A model generated the notes under the pieces. It was not told the DNA's origin. It saw only the letters and a list, made by a program, of their open reading frames with translations, and ran no database searches. DNA of 64,000 nt from Clostridium gelidum (lineage in GTDB: Bacteria > Bacillota > Clostridia > Clostridiales > Clostridiaceae): assembly GCF_019977655.1 (NCBI RefSeq), contig NZ_AP024849.1, positions 4,249,001 to 4,313,000 of the forward strand, given 5' to 3'. Positions within the stretch are counted from its first letter, which is position 1. Every line of letters starts with the position of its first letter. Made by a program: the position numbers and the translations under genes. Shown here piece after piece: positions 50,953-59,801 of this stretch.

Positions 50953-53001
50953 TTAACCTTTATTATTAAATTTCTTGCAAAGTTCTAGCATATCTTCCTG
51001 TGCATTAATATTCTTGCCTTCTGCTTCAACTTTTTTATAAGAACCATCAGGCAGCAAAACTCTGCTTTTAACATTATCTTTTATGTAAAGTTCCAACATT
51101 TCTTTAAGTTCTTTTTTTATTATTGGTTCTTCAATTATTGTCATGGTTTCAACTCTTTTATCTAGATTTCTATACATCCAATCAGCACTTGATATATAAA
51201 TATCTTCTTTTCCGTCATTGAAAAAATAATATATTCTACTATGTTCTAAATATCTCCCTACTATGCTTCTAACTTTTATATTATCACTTAATCCTTTAAC
51301 TCCAGGTTTTAAGCAACAAACCCCTCTAATTATAAGAATTACTTTAACTCCAGTTTGTGAAGCCTTATATAAAGCTGTTATAAGCTTTTTATCGACTAAT
51401 GAATTCATCTTAGCTATTATTTTTGCTGGTTTTCCTTTTCCTGCATATTCCGTTTCTCTTTCTACTAGGTATTCTAATTTCTTTCGGAGTCCATAGGGTG
51501 CAATGGTTATTTTGCTCATGTTTTCCGGTCTAAAATATCCTGAAAGCATGTTAAATATAACAGATGCATCTTCTCCATATTCTGGTTTTGCAGTAAGTAG
51601 TCCTATGTCAGTATAAAACTTTGCAGTTACATCATTATAATTTCCTGTTCCTAAATGAACATATCTTTTTATACCCTTCTTTTCTTTTCTAACAATTAGT
51701 AATATTTTGCTATGAGTTTTAAGTCCTATTACTCCATATATAACATGACATCCTGCTTTTTCAAGTTGCCTTGCCCAATGGATATTATTTTCTTCATCGA
51801 ACCTAGCTTTAAGTTCAACTAATACTGTAACTTGTTTACCATTTTCTGCAGCTTTTGAAAGAGCTGCAATTACTGGTGAATTACCACTTACTCTATATAA
51901 TGTCTGCTTTATAGCTAGTACCTTTTCATCATGTGCCGCAGCTTCAACTAATTTAACAACAGATGAAAAACTTTCATAAGGATGGTGAAGGAAAATATCT
52001 TTTTTACTTATTGCTTGAAAAATGTCACATCCTTGCAATTCTTTAATTGGTAAACTCTTCATTGGTCCAAATTTAAGGTCCTTATACCCCTTTATACTAT
52101 ATAATTGATTAATAAATGTTAAATCAATTGGTCCATTTATAGAAAATAATTGATTATCACTTATTTCAAATTCTTGTTCTAATTTATTTATAATTCTATT
52201 GTCATTAGTATCTTCAATTTCTAGTCTTACTGCAAGCCCCCATCTTCTTTGTTTAAGCGACTCTTCTATAGTCTCAAGTAAGTCTTCTGCGCCTTCTTCA
52301 TTTAAACTTAAATCTGCATTTTTTGTTATTCTATAGCAAGCAGTTGTTAATACTTTGAAACCAAAGAGTTCACTTATGTGATTTTTTATAACGTCTTCCA
52401 ATAGTACAAAATTTTCTCCTTGTGCTCCTGGAATCGGTACGAATCTTTCTAATACAGATGGTACTTGAATAGTTGCAAATATTTCTTGTTCACTTTTATT
52501 TCCTTTTAACATAACACCAATATTTAATGTTTTGTTTAATAATAATGGGAAAGGTCTTCCAGAATCAATTACCATAGGTGTTAATACTGGATATAGGATA
52601 TTTTTATAGTAATCACTTACAAACTTTAATTGTTCCTCATTTAACATATCATATTTTAAAATTCTTATATTCTTAGCTCCTAAATGATCATACAGATGTT
52701 CATATGTTTTATATTGATCTTCTACCATTTTTCTAACCCTATGTAATATTTTATCAACTTGTTCGGTAGGTGTTAATCCTGAAACTTCCCTTTCTTCAAA
52801 TCCTGCCTGAATTTGACTATATAACGATCCAACCCTAACCATAAAAAATTCATCAAGATTGGAACTAGATATAGCTAAAAATTTAAGTCTTTCTAAAAGG
52901 GGATTTGTATTATCTTTCGCTTCATCTAAAACCCGTTGATTAAATTCTAACCAGCTAAGCTCTCTATTAAAAAAATTATCATATGTGTTTATTTGATCCA
53001 T
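50953..53001 (-). CDS. ppk: polyphosphate kinase
   Basis: 682-aa PPK1 that polymerises the gamma phosphate of ATP into polyphosphate. The four PPK1 domains are present. FFNRELSWLEFNQRVLDEA is at the N-terminus. The catalytic half has DIFLHHPYESFSSVVKLV and RFDEENNIHWARQLEKAGCHVIYG, with the phosphohistidine in GLKTHSKILLIVR. YVHLGTGNYND follows, and the C-terminal second active-site His is in VGRYLEHSRIYYF. It is divergent from the exopolyphosphatase gene, placing synthesis and breakdown of polyphosphate under one intergenic region. That region contains TGTTAAC repeats at 11-bp period. Confidence 0.97.
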   Translation of the reverse strand: MDQINTYDNFFNRELSWLEFNQRVLDEAKDNTNPLLERLKFLAISSSNLDEFFMVRVGSLYSQIQAGFEEREVSGLTPTEQVDKILHRVRKMVEDQYKTYEHLYDHLGAKNIRILKYDMLNEEQLKFVSDYYKNILYPVLTPMVIDSGRPFPLLLNKTLNIGVMLKGNKSEQEIFATIQVPSVLERFVPIPGAQGENFVLLEDVIKNHISELFGFKVLTTACYRITKNADLSLNEEGAEDLLETIEESLKQRRWGLAVRLEIEDTNDNRIINKLEQEFEISDNQLFSINGPIDLTFINQLYSIKGYKDLKFGPMKSLPIKELQGCDIFQAISKKDIFLHHPYESFSSVVKLVEAAAHDEKVLAIKQTLYRVSGNSPVIAALSKAAENGKQVTVLVELKARFDEENNIHWARQLEKAGCHVIYGVIGLKTHSKILLIVRKEKKGIKRYVHLGTGNYNDVTAKFYTDIGLLTAKPEYGEDASVIFNMLSGYFRPENMSKITIAPYGLRKKLEYLVERETEYAGKGKPAKIIAKMNSLVDKKLITALYKASQTGVKVILIIRGVCCLKPGVKGLSDNIKVRSIVGRYLEHSRIYYFFNDGKEDIYISSADWMYRNLDKRVETMTIIEEPIIKKELKEMLELYIKDNVKSRVLLPDGSYKKVEAEGKNINAQEDMLELCKKFNNKG

Positions 53002-53033
53002 AATTATTCTCTCCCTAAATCAAAATATTGTTA

Positions 53034-53066
53034 ACTTAATTTAATTATTTGCAAATATAGTATTTT
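53034..53066 (-). promoter_or_regulatory. single TGTTAAC-type site near ppk
   Basis: ATTGTTAAC (53032-53040) is an isolated copy of the TGTTAAC half-site found in an 11-bp array at 53127, about 32 bp upstream of the ppk start. Confidence 0.3.
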
Positions 53067-53126
53067 AAATACTTCTTTAATAATGTAATATATTTAAATG
53101 GATACAAATATATAATCTAATATTTT

Positions 53127-53166
53127 TGTTAACTCTATGTTAACATACTATTATTTGTAAGTTAAC
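53127..53166 (+). promoter_or_regulatory. Pho-box-like TGTTAAC array in the ppk/ppx intergenic region
   Basis: TGTTAAC at 53127 and at 53138, and AGTTAAC at 53160, all lie in one 11-bp register with a degenerate TATTATT at 53149. Direct TTAACA-like repeats every 11 bp are the layout of PhoP boxes in Firmicutes. Phosphate-starvation control of ppx and/or ppk is the inference. Confidence 0.5.
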
Positions 53167-53201
53167 TTTTTTATATTATATTGTTAAAGAGGAGAATGTA
53201 C

Positions 53202-54710
53202 ATGAAAAATATTGCTGTAATTGACATAGGTTCCAATTCCATGAGAGTTTTAGTATATGAAATATATGAAAATAATTCTTTTAAAATAATTGATGAAGAA
53301 AAAAGAATGACCAGGCTTGGTGAATTCATTACTAAATCCAATGATTTATCAAATCAAGGCATTCAAAAATTGTTGATTACTTTAGAGTTCTTCAAAATTC
53401 TTTGTGAAAAAAATAATGTGGTAGAAATAATTGTAGTAGCTACTGAAGCAGTTAGACGCGCAAATAATAAAGAAGAGATTTTGTCCTTAGTAAAAGAAAA
53501 ATTAAATTTAGATATTAGAATCCTGAGTGGTCTTGAAGAATCTGCTTATGGATATTTAACAATTAAATCTACTATGGACATTAGTAGTGCCCTTCTTATA
53601 GACATTGGTGGCTCAAGTATGGAGATTACTTTAGTTAAAAATAAAACAATTTCTCATGGAATAAGTGTACCTTTAGGTTCAATTCCTTTAACTAAACTCT
53701 TTCCTTTTGATAAACGAGCTGACAATGATACTTTATTAGAATTCAAACAATTTATTTTCAATGAATTTGATAAACTGCCTTGGTTAAAAGATGCTGCAGA
53801 CTTACCTTTAATTGGCATAGGTGGTACAGCTCGTTCAATAGGTAAAATCCATAAAAAGTTCATAAACTATCCTTTAGATTTATTGCACAATTATACAATA
53901 ACCTTCGATGAAGTTAAAGCCATGTATGACTATATTATTAATCTTGATATCAACCAAAAATCTAAGCTAAAAGGGCTTCCTAAAGAAAGAGCTGATATAT
54001 TCACTGCTCCTTTTTCAGCACTTGTAATGCTTATGAATTATTGCAATTGCCCAAATCTTAAAATTAGCCAATATGGAATTCGTGAAGGTGTTCTATATGA
54101 AAAACTCTTGGGAGAGAATATTAATAATACAGATATTTTAGATTTTTCTTTAAATAATATTTTAACTACTAATGATTTGAATATTTCCCATGCGGAGAAA
54201 ATCAGTGACCTATCTTGCGTACTTTTTGAATACTTAGAAAATCCAACTTCAAAAGATTTAAAATCAGAGTATAAGTTGCTTAGAATTTCTTCTAAATTAC
54301 ATGATGTAGGCGTAAGTATATCTGTAAAACATTCTTATAAACATGGTTTTTACATTATAATAAATTCCCTTATTGCAGTGCTTACTCATAAAGAAATATT
54401 AATGGTTGCATATACCGTTGCGCTTAGTGGTAAATTTGATTATAAATTAGCAGATGAATATAAATACTTATTAACTAAAGATGATATTCTAATTTGTAAA
54501 AGGCTTTCCATAATCCTATGTATTGCTCGCAAAATTGATAAATATTTTTATAATAGCTTAACTGAAGTTATTATTATGAATGAAAAGGATAATTTTAAAT
54601 TATCACTTCCTAAACTTAGCGTAAAATATATGAAAGATAGCTTACCTATAGAAATGGAAGAAAGCTTTAATAAATATTTTTCAAAAAAATTATCAATTGT
54701 AGCCCTTTAA
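53202..54710 (+). CDS. exopolyphosphatase (Ppx/GppA family)
   Basis: 502-aa phosphatase that removes terminal phosphates from polyphosphate, and possibly from pppGpp. Actin/HSP70-like signatures are AVIDIGSNSMRVLVYEI (phosphate 1), VVVATEAVRRANNKEE, GLEESAYGYL, ALLIDIGGSSMEITLV (phosphate 2) and PLIGIGGTARSIGKIHK. The C-terminal third (about 310-500) is an HD-like helical domain containing SSKLHDVGVSIS. The start at 53202 follows AGGAG by 7 nt; two upstream in-frame ATGs lack that spacing. It is divergent from ppk. Which substrate dominates cannot be told from sequence. Confidence 0.92.
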   Translation: MKNIAVIDIGSNSMRVLVYEIYENNSFKIIDEEKRMTRLGEFITKSNDLSNQGIQKLLITLEFFKILCEKNNVVEIIVVATEAVRRANNKEEILSLVKEKLNLDIRILSGLEESAYGYLTIKSTMDISSALLIDIGGSSMEITLVKNKTISHGISVPLGSIPLTKLFPFDKRADNDTLLEFKQFIFNEFDKLPWLKDAADLPLIGIGGTARSIGKIHKKFINYPLDLLHNYTITFDEVKAMYDYIINLDINQKSKLKGLPKERADIFTAPFSALVMLMNYCNCPNLKISQYGIREGVLYEKLLGENINNTDILDFSLNNILTTNDLNISHAEKISDLSCVLFEYLENPTSKDLKSEYKLLRISSKLHDVGVSISVKHSYKHGFYIIINSLIAVLTHKEILMVAYTVALSGKFDYKLADEYKYLLTKDDILICKRLSIILCIARKIDKYFYNSLTEVIIMNEKDNFKLSLPKLSVKYMKDSLPIEMEESFNKYFSKKLSIVAL

Positions 54711-54755
54711 GTAAATTATTAATATTTATCATACTTAAATTTATAGCTAAACAAA

Positions 54756-54843
54756 GAAATTGGATTCATATTTTGCAGTTGGACTAAGAAAATAAGCTAT
54801 TGAAATTTTCTTAGTCCAACGGAATAAACATGTATCCAATTTC
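54756..54843. repeat. nested palindrome of 88 bp after ppx
   Basis: Outer arms GAAATTGGAT (54756-54765) and ATCCAATTTC (54834-54843) enclose perfect 16-bp inner arms (54778-54793 and 54805-54820). It could terminate the ppx transcript but has no T run. The form suggests a small mobile palindromic repeat, with the string TTGGATT...CAGTT also found in the element at 49612. Confidence 0.55.
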
Positions 54844-54891
54844 GGCGAGTTATACGCATAAATATAGTTTGAACTTAAATCTGTATTATAT

Positions 54892-55455
54892 TTAAATTAT
54901 TCTATTTATTTCAGAAACTATGCATTCTATGAATTTATCTTTATCTATCTCTTTAAAACATAATTCACTTACAGGTACATATGCATATGTGGACCCAATA
55001 AATTCATATTCTTGATTAATGCGTTCTATGCATTCTGTAAAAACACCTTTCCCTCCACTATATAATGTAATATAAACTGAACTAATATTATTAGCATCAT
55101 CGCATATATAATCATTAGTAAGCTTTACTTCTACAAGCTTTCCATTAACCTCTATACTACATAACACTTCATTCCAGTCATCAATATACTTATTATATGT
55201 TTCTATAAAATTATATTTCTCAAACTTTTCATCTATTACATTTTCTATTTCTATAACCATATTTTCTATACATTCTTTTAATATATTTTCTATTTCTTCT
55301 TTAGAGTATATTATTTTGTTAGTATCCCTATCAAGATCATCAATTTCATCAAATTTCATACTAATCTCATATTCTTCCTTAAAAGCACTAGATTGATCAT
55401 ATAACTCATCATAAGTTAAGTCTTTATTTTCATAATAGCTAAAACTTCCTCCCAT
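54892..55455 (-). CDS. hypothetical acidic 187-aa protein
   Basis: I do not recognise this protein. It is strongly acidic (many Glu/Asp, few Lys), with a helical N-terminal half (EEIENILKECIENMVIEIENVIDEKFEKYNF) and a beta-rich C-terminal half (VLCSIEVNGKLVEVKL, SSVYITLYSGGKGVFTECIERI). There is no signal peptide or membrane segment. The ribosome-binding site is weak (AAAGGG at some distance). It is a lone gene between ppx and the AI-2E transporter. Confidence 0.55.
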   Translation of the reverse strand: MGGSFSYYENKDLTYDELYDQSSAFKEEYEISMKFDEIDDLDRDTNKIIYSKEEIENILKECIENMVIEIENVIDEKFEKYNFIETYNKYIDDWNEVLCSIEVNGKLVEVKLTNDYICDDANNISSVYITLYSGGKGVFTECIERINQEYEFIGSTYAYVPVSELCFKEIDKDKFIECIVSEINRII

Positions 55456-55727
55456 ATTTAACCACGGCCCTTTATAATATTAACTATTTTAAATATATTA
55501 AAATAATTAATATTATATAACCATAATTTGAATGGTATCTTAATTTGTTATAGGGTTACATCCTGATTCTAATGCTACTTACATAAATTAAACCCAAAAA
55601 ACTATAATTAAGTTTTCTTTTGAAATATTTCGTTGAAAATGTGGTATAATGTTAAAAGTTATATTTAAAATTAGCATCAATACTAAATTATAGAAAAATA
55701 AATAAGTAAGGAGATAAATATTATTAT

Positions 55728-56909
55728 ATGAAAATCGAATTTGATAAAAAGTTAATTAAATATTCAATCTATGTAACTATTACAGCAGTTATAATATATG
55801 TAGCATTTCTAATTGTTTTAAATGTAGGCACCTTATTTAATAATGTTTTTAATATTCTAGGCTATATGCTTAATTTAGTTAAGCCACTACTAATATCAAT
55901 TATAATTGCTTATCTCTTATACCCAGTCACTAGATTTATTGAGAATTTTTTACAAATAAATAAGATATATAAAGTAAAAAAGTCATCATCAAGACGTGTT
56001 ATAGCAATATTATGTTCATATTTTTTAATTATCGGTATCCTTTTAGGATTACTATGTGGCATATATTATATGATTGGCGGTCAATTATCAAACAATACTA
56101 CTCTAACTAACATATTTCAGTATATTTCATTAAATGTAAATAGTAGTTCCTTTTCTACTGCATCCATAAATGCAGCTCTCGATGGTTTAAATAATTCTTT
56201 TATAGACACACTTAAGCCATATATTATAGATGGTACAAATTACTTACAAAATTATGTTATAAGTAATATTGGAAATATGACATCCTACATAATGTCTATT
56301 GGTAGTAGTGTTGCAACATTTTTTATTGCCTTAATACTCAGCATATATATTCTAAATGATTCTGAGTATTTTATAAGTTTATCTAGTACACTTTATTATT
56401 TAGTATTTAGAAAAAGTAAGGCAGGTCTTAAAATCAATTATACCTTCCATGTTCTCAATGAAGTTTTTGGAAAATTCATACGTGGACAGTTATTAGAGGC
56501 CTTTTTTGTTGGTGTTTTGTCTGCAATTGCTCTTTCAATTATAGGAATAAAATATGCCATTGTAATTGGTATAATTGGAGGTCTCTCCAATATGATTCCT
56601 TATGTAGGTCCATTAGTTGCTACTGTACTTGCTGCAATTATGGGATTACTTAGTGGACAACCAATTAAGATACTTTATGCTATCATTGCTATGCAAGTTG
56701 TTCAGCAGATTGATAATAATCTTCTAGCACCTAAAATCGTGGGTGATAGTGTTGGTTTACATCCTGTATTTACTATGATGGCAATATTAATTGGTGGTAC
56801 TGTTGGTGGTCTACTCGGAATGCTTCTTGCAGTACCAATTGCAGCTTCTATTAGGGTGTTATTTAATAATTGGTATGATAATTATATGAGAAGCCAAGAT
56901 AATTCGTAA
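55728..56909 (+). CDS. AI-2E family (PerM/YtvI) membrane transporter
   Basis: 393-aa polytopic protein with about eight membrane segments: two pairs at the N-terminus (to about 115), a soluble loop, then a hydrophobic C-terminal half. Family landmarks are LLISIIIAYLLYPVTRFIE, GKFIRGQLLEAFFVGVLSAIALSIIGI, GGLSNMIPYVGPLVATVLAAIMGLL and DNNLLAPKIVGDSVGLHPV. Despite the family name, members have varied roles, including Na+/H+ exchange, and autoinducer transport is not implied. An extended -10 (TGGTATAAT) lies upstream near 55640. It is a single gene with AAGGAG before the start. Confidence 0.88.
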   Translation: MKIEFDKKLIKYSIYVTITAVIIYVAFLIVLNVGTLFNNVFNILGYMLNLVKPLLISIIIAYLLYPVTRFIENFLQINKIYKVKKSSSRRVIAILCSYFLIIGILLGLLCGIYYMIGGQLSNNTTLTNIFQYISLNVNSSSFSTASINAALDGLNNSFIDTLKPYIIDGTNYLQNYVISNIGNMTSYIMSIGSSVATFFIALILSIYILNDSEYFISLSSTLYYLVFRKSKAGLKINYTFHVLNEVFGKFIRGQLLEAFFVGVLSAIALSIIGIKYAIVIGIIGGLSNMIPYVGPLVATVLAAIMGLLSGQPIKILYAIIAMQVVQQIDNNLLAPKIVGDSVGLHPVFTMMAILIGGTVGGLLGMLLAVPIAASIRVLFNNWYDNYMRSQDNS

Positions 56910-56951
56910 TTGACTGCGAGTCGAATTTCCTTCAAATTATTACAATTGCCC

Positions 56952-56980
56952 TTGACAAAAGTAAATTGTTTCAATATAAT
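56952..56980 (+). promoter_or_regulatory. consensus promoter of the T-box-tyrS transcript
   Basis: Perfect TTGACA (56952-56957) and TATAAT (56975-56980) with a 17-bp spacer, about 75 bp before the T-box stem I. Confidence 0.85.
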
Positions 56981-57049
56981 TTAAACAATTTAATATATAT
57001 CGCATAACAAAGATTTATAGCTTACTATATTTCGGAGTATGAGATTTGA

Positions 57050-57346
57050 TAGTAAAAGCAATGAAAAGAATAAGTAGAAATTGGATAATCCAAACAGAAA
57101 GTTACCGGTTGATGAGAGGTGCATGGATTCCTGTTTTGAATACATCTTAGAGCTTCAATCTGAAAGAGATTAAATTATCTTGAGTAGGCTTTGACGGAAC
57201 CTTGCACCCGTTATAGTGCTAAAGTATAACCAAATTTTTGGCGTACTTGAAGAGGTTAATCGTGTGAGCGATTAATAAAATTAAGGTGGTAACACGAGAG
57301 ATATACTCTTGTCCTTTATAGTAATATAAAGGGCAAGGGTTTTTTG
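57050..57346 (+). promoter_or_regulatory. tyrosine T-box leader with terminator
   Basis: The conserved T-box AAGGTGGTAACACG is at 57283-57296. It is followed by the terminator CTCTTGTCCTTTATA/TATAAAGGGCAAGGG with a T run (57306-57346). Upstream, the stem I region contains GATGAGAG and a specifier loop reading GAATACATC, in which UAC (57141-57143) is a Tyr codon, matching the downstream gene. Uncharged tRNA-Tyr binding should favour antitermination. Confidence 0.94.
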
Positions 57347-57409
57347 TTGTATATTGAGTCTTATAGAACTTGCTTATATTAGAAAATTAAAATGTAAGGA
57401 GTCAAAGAT

Positions 57410-58621
57410 ATGAAAAAAACTGTTGAAGAACAAATCAAAATTATAGGAAAAGGTGTAGCTGATATTATCAGTATTCATGAGCTAAAAGAAAAACTCATCA
57501 AATCAGAGAATGAAAATAAACCTTTAATAATTAAATTAGGGTTAGATCCAAGTGCACCAGATATTCATTTAGGTCATGCTGTTGTACTCAGAAAAATTAA
57601 GCAGATGCAAGATTTGGGTCATAGAGCTATTATAGTAATTGGTGACTTTACAGGAAAAATTGGTGATCCAACAGGAAAATCCAAAACTAGAAAACCACTT
57701 TCTGAGAAGCAAGTAATGGAAAATGCTTTAACATACCAAAAACAGATTTTTATGATATTAGATAAAGAGAAAACTGAAATTAAATTTAATAGTGAGTGGT
57801 TATCTAAACTGAATTTTGAGGAAGTGCTAAAGTTAGCTGCAACTACTACTGTTGCAAGGATGCTTGAGCGAGATGACTTTAAAAATCGTTACACTAGCAA
57901 TACTCCTATTGGAATTCATGAATTCTTTTATCCATTAATGCAAGGTTACGATTCTATTGAATTAAAAGCTGATATAGAACTTGGTGGAACAGATCAGACT
58001 TTCAACATTCTTATGGGAAGAACTCTACAAAAGAGCATTGGAATGGAACAACAGATAGCAATATTTATGCCTATATTAGAGGGATTAGATGGGATTGAAA
58101 AAATGAGTAAAAGTTTAGGAAATTATATTGGTGTGCAAGACGCACCAGAGATAATGTTCAAAAAGGTAATGGAAGTTCCAGATAATCTTATTATAAAATA
58201 CTTTGAATTAGCTACAGATGAACATCCAGATAAAATTGATGATATTAAGAGTACTTTAGAGAACGGTAAAAACCCAAGAGATGTTAAGTTTGAATTAGCA
58301 AAAATTATTACAAGATTATATCACACAGAAGAAGAAACTAAATGTGCTGTTTTGTATTTTGAAAATGTATTTAAACAAGGTAATTTACCTGATGTAGTGC
58401 CTCAAATAAATGTATCTTCAGATTGTAATTTATTAAAAGAAATTGCAACACTCCTTGTGCAAAATAATTTTATAGCATCTAATAATGAATTTAGAAGACT
58501 AGTAAATCAAGGTGGTGTTAAAATAAACAATGAAAAAGTAATTGATTTTGATAATACACCTATTGCAACTGGCGATATAATCAAACTAGGTAAAAAGAAG
58601 TTTGTCCAAATAACAAAATAA
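57410..58621 (+). CDS. tyrS: tyrosyl-tRNA synthetase
   Basis: 403-aa class I synthetase that charges tRNA-Tyr. It contains LGLDPSAPDIHLGHAVVL (HIGH-type motif), VIGDFTGKIGDPTGKSKTRK, the Tyr-pocket segment MQGYDSIELKADIELGGTDQTFN and the KMSKS loop EKMSKSLGNY. A C-terminal S4 RNA-binding domain (about 340-403) contains NNEFRRLVNQGGVKINNEK. The length and insertions fit the TyrZ-like bacterial subgroup. AAGGAG lies 8 nt before the ATG. It is controlled by the tyrosine T-box immediately upstream. Confidence 0.97.
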   Translation: MKKTVEEQIKIIGKGVADIISIHELKEKLIKSENENKPLIIKLGLDPSAPDIHLGHAVVLRKIKQMQDLGHRAIIVIGDFTGKIGDPTGKSKTRKPLSEKQVMENALTYQKQIFMILDKEKTEIKFNSEWLSKLNFEEVLKLAATTTVARMLERDDFKNRYTSNTPIGIHEFFYPLMQGYDSIELKADIELGGTDQTFNILMGRTLQKSIGMEQQIAIFMPILEGLDGIEKMSKSLGNYIGVQDAPEIMFKKVMEVPDNLIIKYFELATDEHPDKIDDIKSTLENGKNPRDVKFELAKIITRLYHTEEETKCAVLYFENVFKQGNLPDVVPQINVSSDCNLLKEIATLLVQNNFIASNNEFRRLVNQGGVKINNEKVIDFDNTPIATGDIIKLGKKKFVQITK

Positions 58622-58738
58622 AACACATACTTTTCAAGAAATAATACTGTGCTAACTATTTATGATATAATATATTTATAATTATTTTATACTTTCGTAG
58701 TTTAATCATTAAAAATCAAAAGTTAGGAAGTGATTAAC

Positions 58739-59302
58739 TTGGCTTTAGCTAATAATAATTTTATATCCTATGATGAATATATAAAACTTAAAGAAACTTC
58801 TGACAAAATAATTGAATATATCGATGGTGTTATTTATATGTCTCCATCGCCATCTACCAAGCATCAAAGAGTCTCTGGGAGGCTTAATACAAAATTAATG
58901 TTGTATTTGGAGAATAAACCTTGTGAAGTAATTCAAGCTCCATATGATATTCAACTTAAATTGGAAGACATTGATGACGAAAAGCTTGTTATTCCTGATT
59001 TAAGTGTTATTTGTGACTTAAGTGGATTTACTGATAATAAATACATTGGGGTTCCTAATTTAATTATTGAAATCTTAAGTCCCTCAAATCAAGGGCATGA
59101 TTTAGTAACAAAATTTAATCTATATATGAAATATAAAGTAAAAGAATATTGGATAGTAAATCCTTTAAAAAATGCTATTACAGTCTATTTATTAAATGAT
59201 GATGGTTTTTACGAACAAGCTGATATTAAAGTAGATACTGGAATGATACATTCTTCTATATTAGAAAATTTCGAAGTAAGTTTAGATTATATTTTTAAAT
59301 AA
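58739..59302 (+). CDS. Uma2/DUF820 family PD-(D/E)XK endonuclease-like protein
   Basis: 187-aa cytosolic protein of the Uma2 (DUF820) family. It has FISYDEYIKLKETSDKIIEYIDGVIYMSPSPS at the N-terminus, then VIPDLSVICDLSGF and GVPNLIIEILSPSNQGHD, in which the Asp, Glu and nearby residues form the PD-(D/E)XK-like site, and KEYWIVNPLKNAITVY. Function is uncertain; the family is expanded in clostridia and cyanobacteria and often lies near mobile DNA. The start is placed at a TTG (58739) 8 nt after AGGAAG. A GTG three codons earlier overlaps that site. A terminator follows. Confidence 0.75.
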   Translation: MALANNNFISYDEYIKLKETSDKIIEYIDGVIYMSPSPSTKHQRVSGRLNTKLMLYLENKPCEVIQAPYDIQLKLEDIDDEKLVIPDLSVICDLSGFTDNKYIGVPNLIIEILSPSNQGHDLVTKFNLYMKYKVKEYWIVNPLKNAITVYLLNDDGFYEQADIKVDTGMIHSSILENFEVSLDYIFK

Positions 59303-59327
59303 TTTAATAATGTAGTTTCAAAAAAAT

Positions 59328-59355
59328 AGACCAAATATTTTTTTATATTTAGTCT
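59328..59355 (+). terminator. terminator of the Uma2 gene
   Basis: An 11-bp stem, AGACCAAATAT (59328-59338) with ATATTTAGTCT (59345-59355), is followed by GTTTTTTT. Confidence 0.75.
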
Positions 59356-59429
59356 GTTTTTTTCTTAAAGTAAAACTTTTTAATTATTAATTTTTGGTGC
59401 GTTATTTCTTACTTATTAAATATTAAATA

Positions 59430-59735
59430 CTATTCTAATATCTTTTTTACATTATTTTCTGATATATTACACTCTTTCGCTATTTCTCTTATGGTATATC
59501 CTTCAGTTGAAAGCTTAAATACTTTTTTTGTTAAAAGAATTCCTTCTTCTCTTCCTTCTTCAATTTTTTCTCTATCTCTTTCCAATAAAGTCATGTAAGT
59601 TCTTGGTTGTGCTTCGCACTTTTTCAATATGTGCACCTCCATCGAAATATCATTTTTAACTTCCTGTACTCTTCTATGTATGCTTTTAACAAGATTTCCT
59701 TTAGAATGATTTACTGTGTCATCACATCTTGCACA
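59430..59735 (-). pseudogene. Rpn/PD-(D/E)XK nuclease family remnant carrying an in-frame repeat insertion
   Basis: The frame reads DDTVNHSKGNLVKSIHRRVQEVKNDISMEV, then HILKKCEAQPRT encoded by the dispersed repeat, then YMTLLERDREKIEEGREEGILL, and a C-terminal helix-turn-helix-like tail (GYTIREIAKECNISENNVKKI). The flanking parts match the C-terminal region of Rpn-type transposase/nuclease proteins and would be contiguous without the repeat. The nuclease domain itself is absent, so this is a fragment. An ATG at 59642 with a GGAGG-like context could still start a 70-aa product. Confidence 0.6.
59597..59637. repeat. dispersed short repeat, copy 4, inside the Rpn remnant
   Basis: GTTCTTGGTTGTGCTTCGCA followed by CTTTTTCAATATGTGCAC is the best-preserved copy of the family at 14405, 22069 and 22148. 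It is inserted in frame and adds about 12-13 residues to the reading frame. Confidence 0.65.
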
Positions 59736-59756
59736 TCTTTCATATTGATCACCTTT

Positions 59757-59801
59757 CTTACAAATTACTATTTATAATACTTAACCTTAAATTGGAATTT
59801 G
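59757..59801 (-). repeat. cassette-type intergenic repeat, copy 4
   Basis: On the minus strand it begins directly after the stop codon of the HEAT gene. CAAATTCCAATTTA, then AGGTTAAGTATTA, then TAAATAGTAATTTG form an imperfect hairpin with CAAATT/AATTTG outer and ATTTA/TAAAT inner arms. Three further copies occur at 60266, 61441 and 61917. Confidence 0.7.

Noticed and set aside
53127..53166. TGTTAAC array as a CRISPR-like or other repeat array
   Set aside because: The units are 7-bp half-sites in an 11-bp register between divergent promoters, which fits transcription-factor boxes. There are no spacers or cas genes.
55728..56909. Linking the AI-2E family transporter to the agr system
   Set aside because: The family name is historical, substrates vary, and the gene is 27 kb away from agr with no shared sites.
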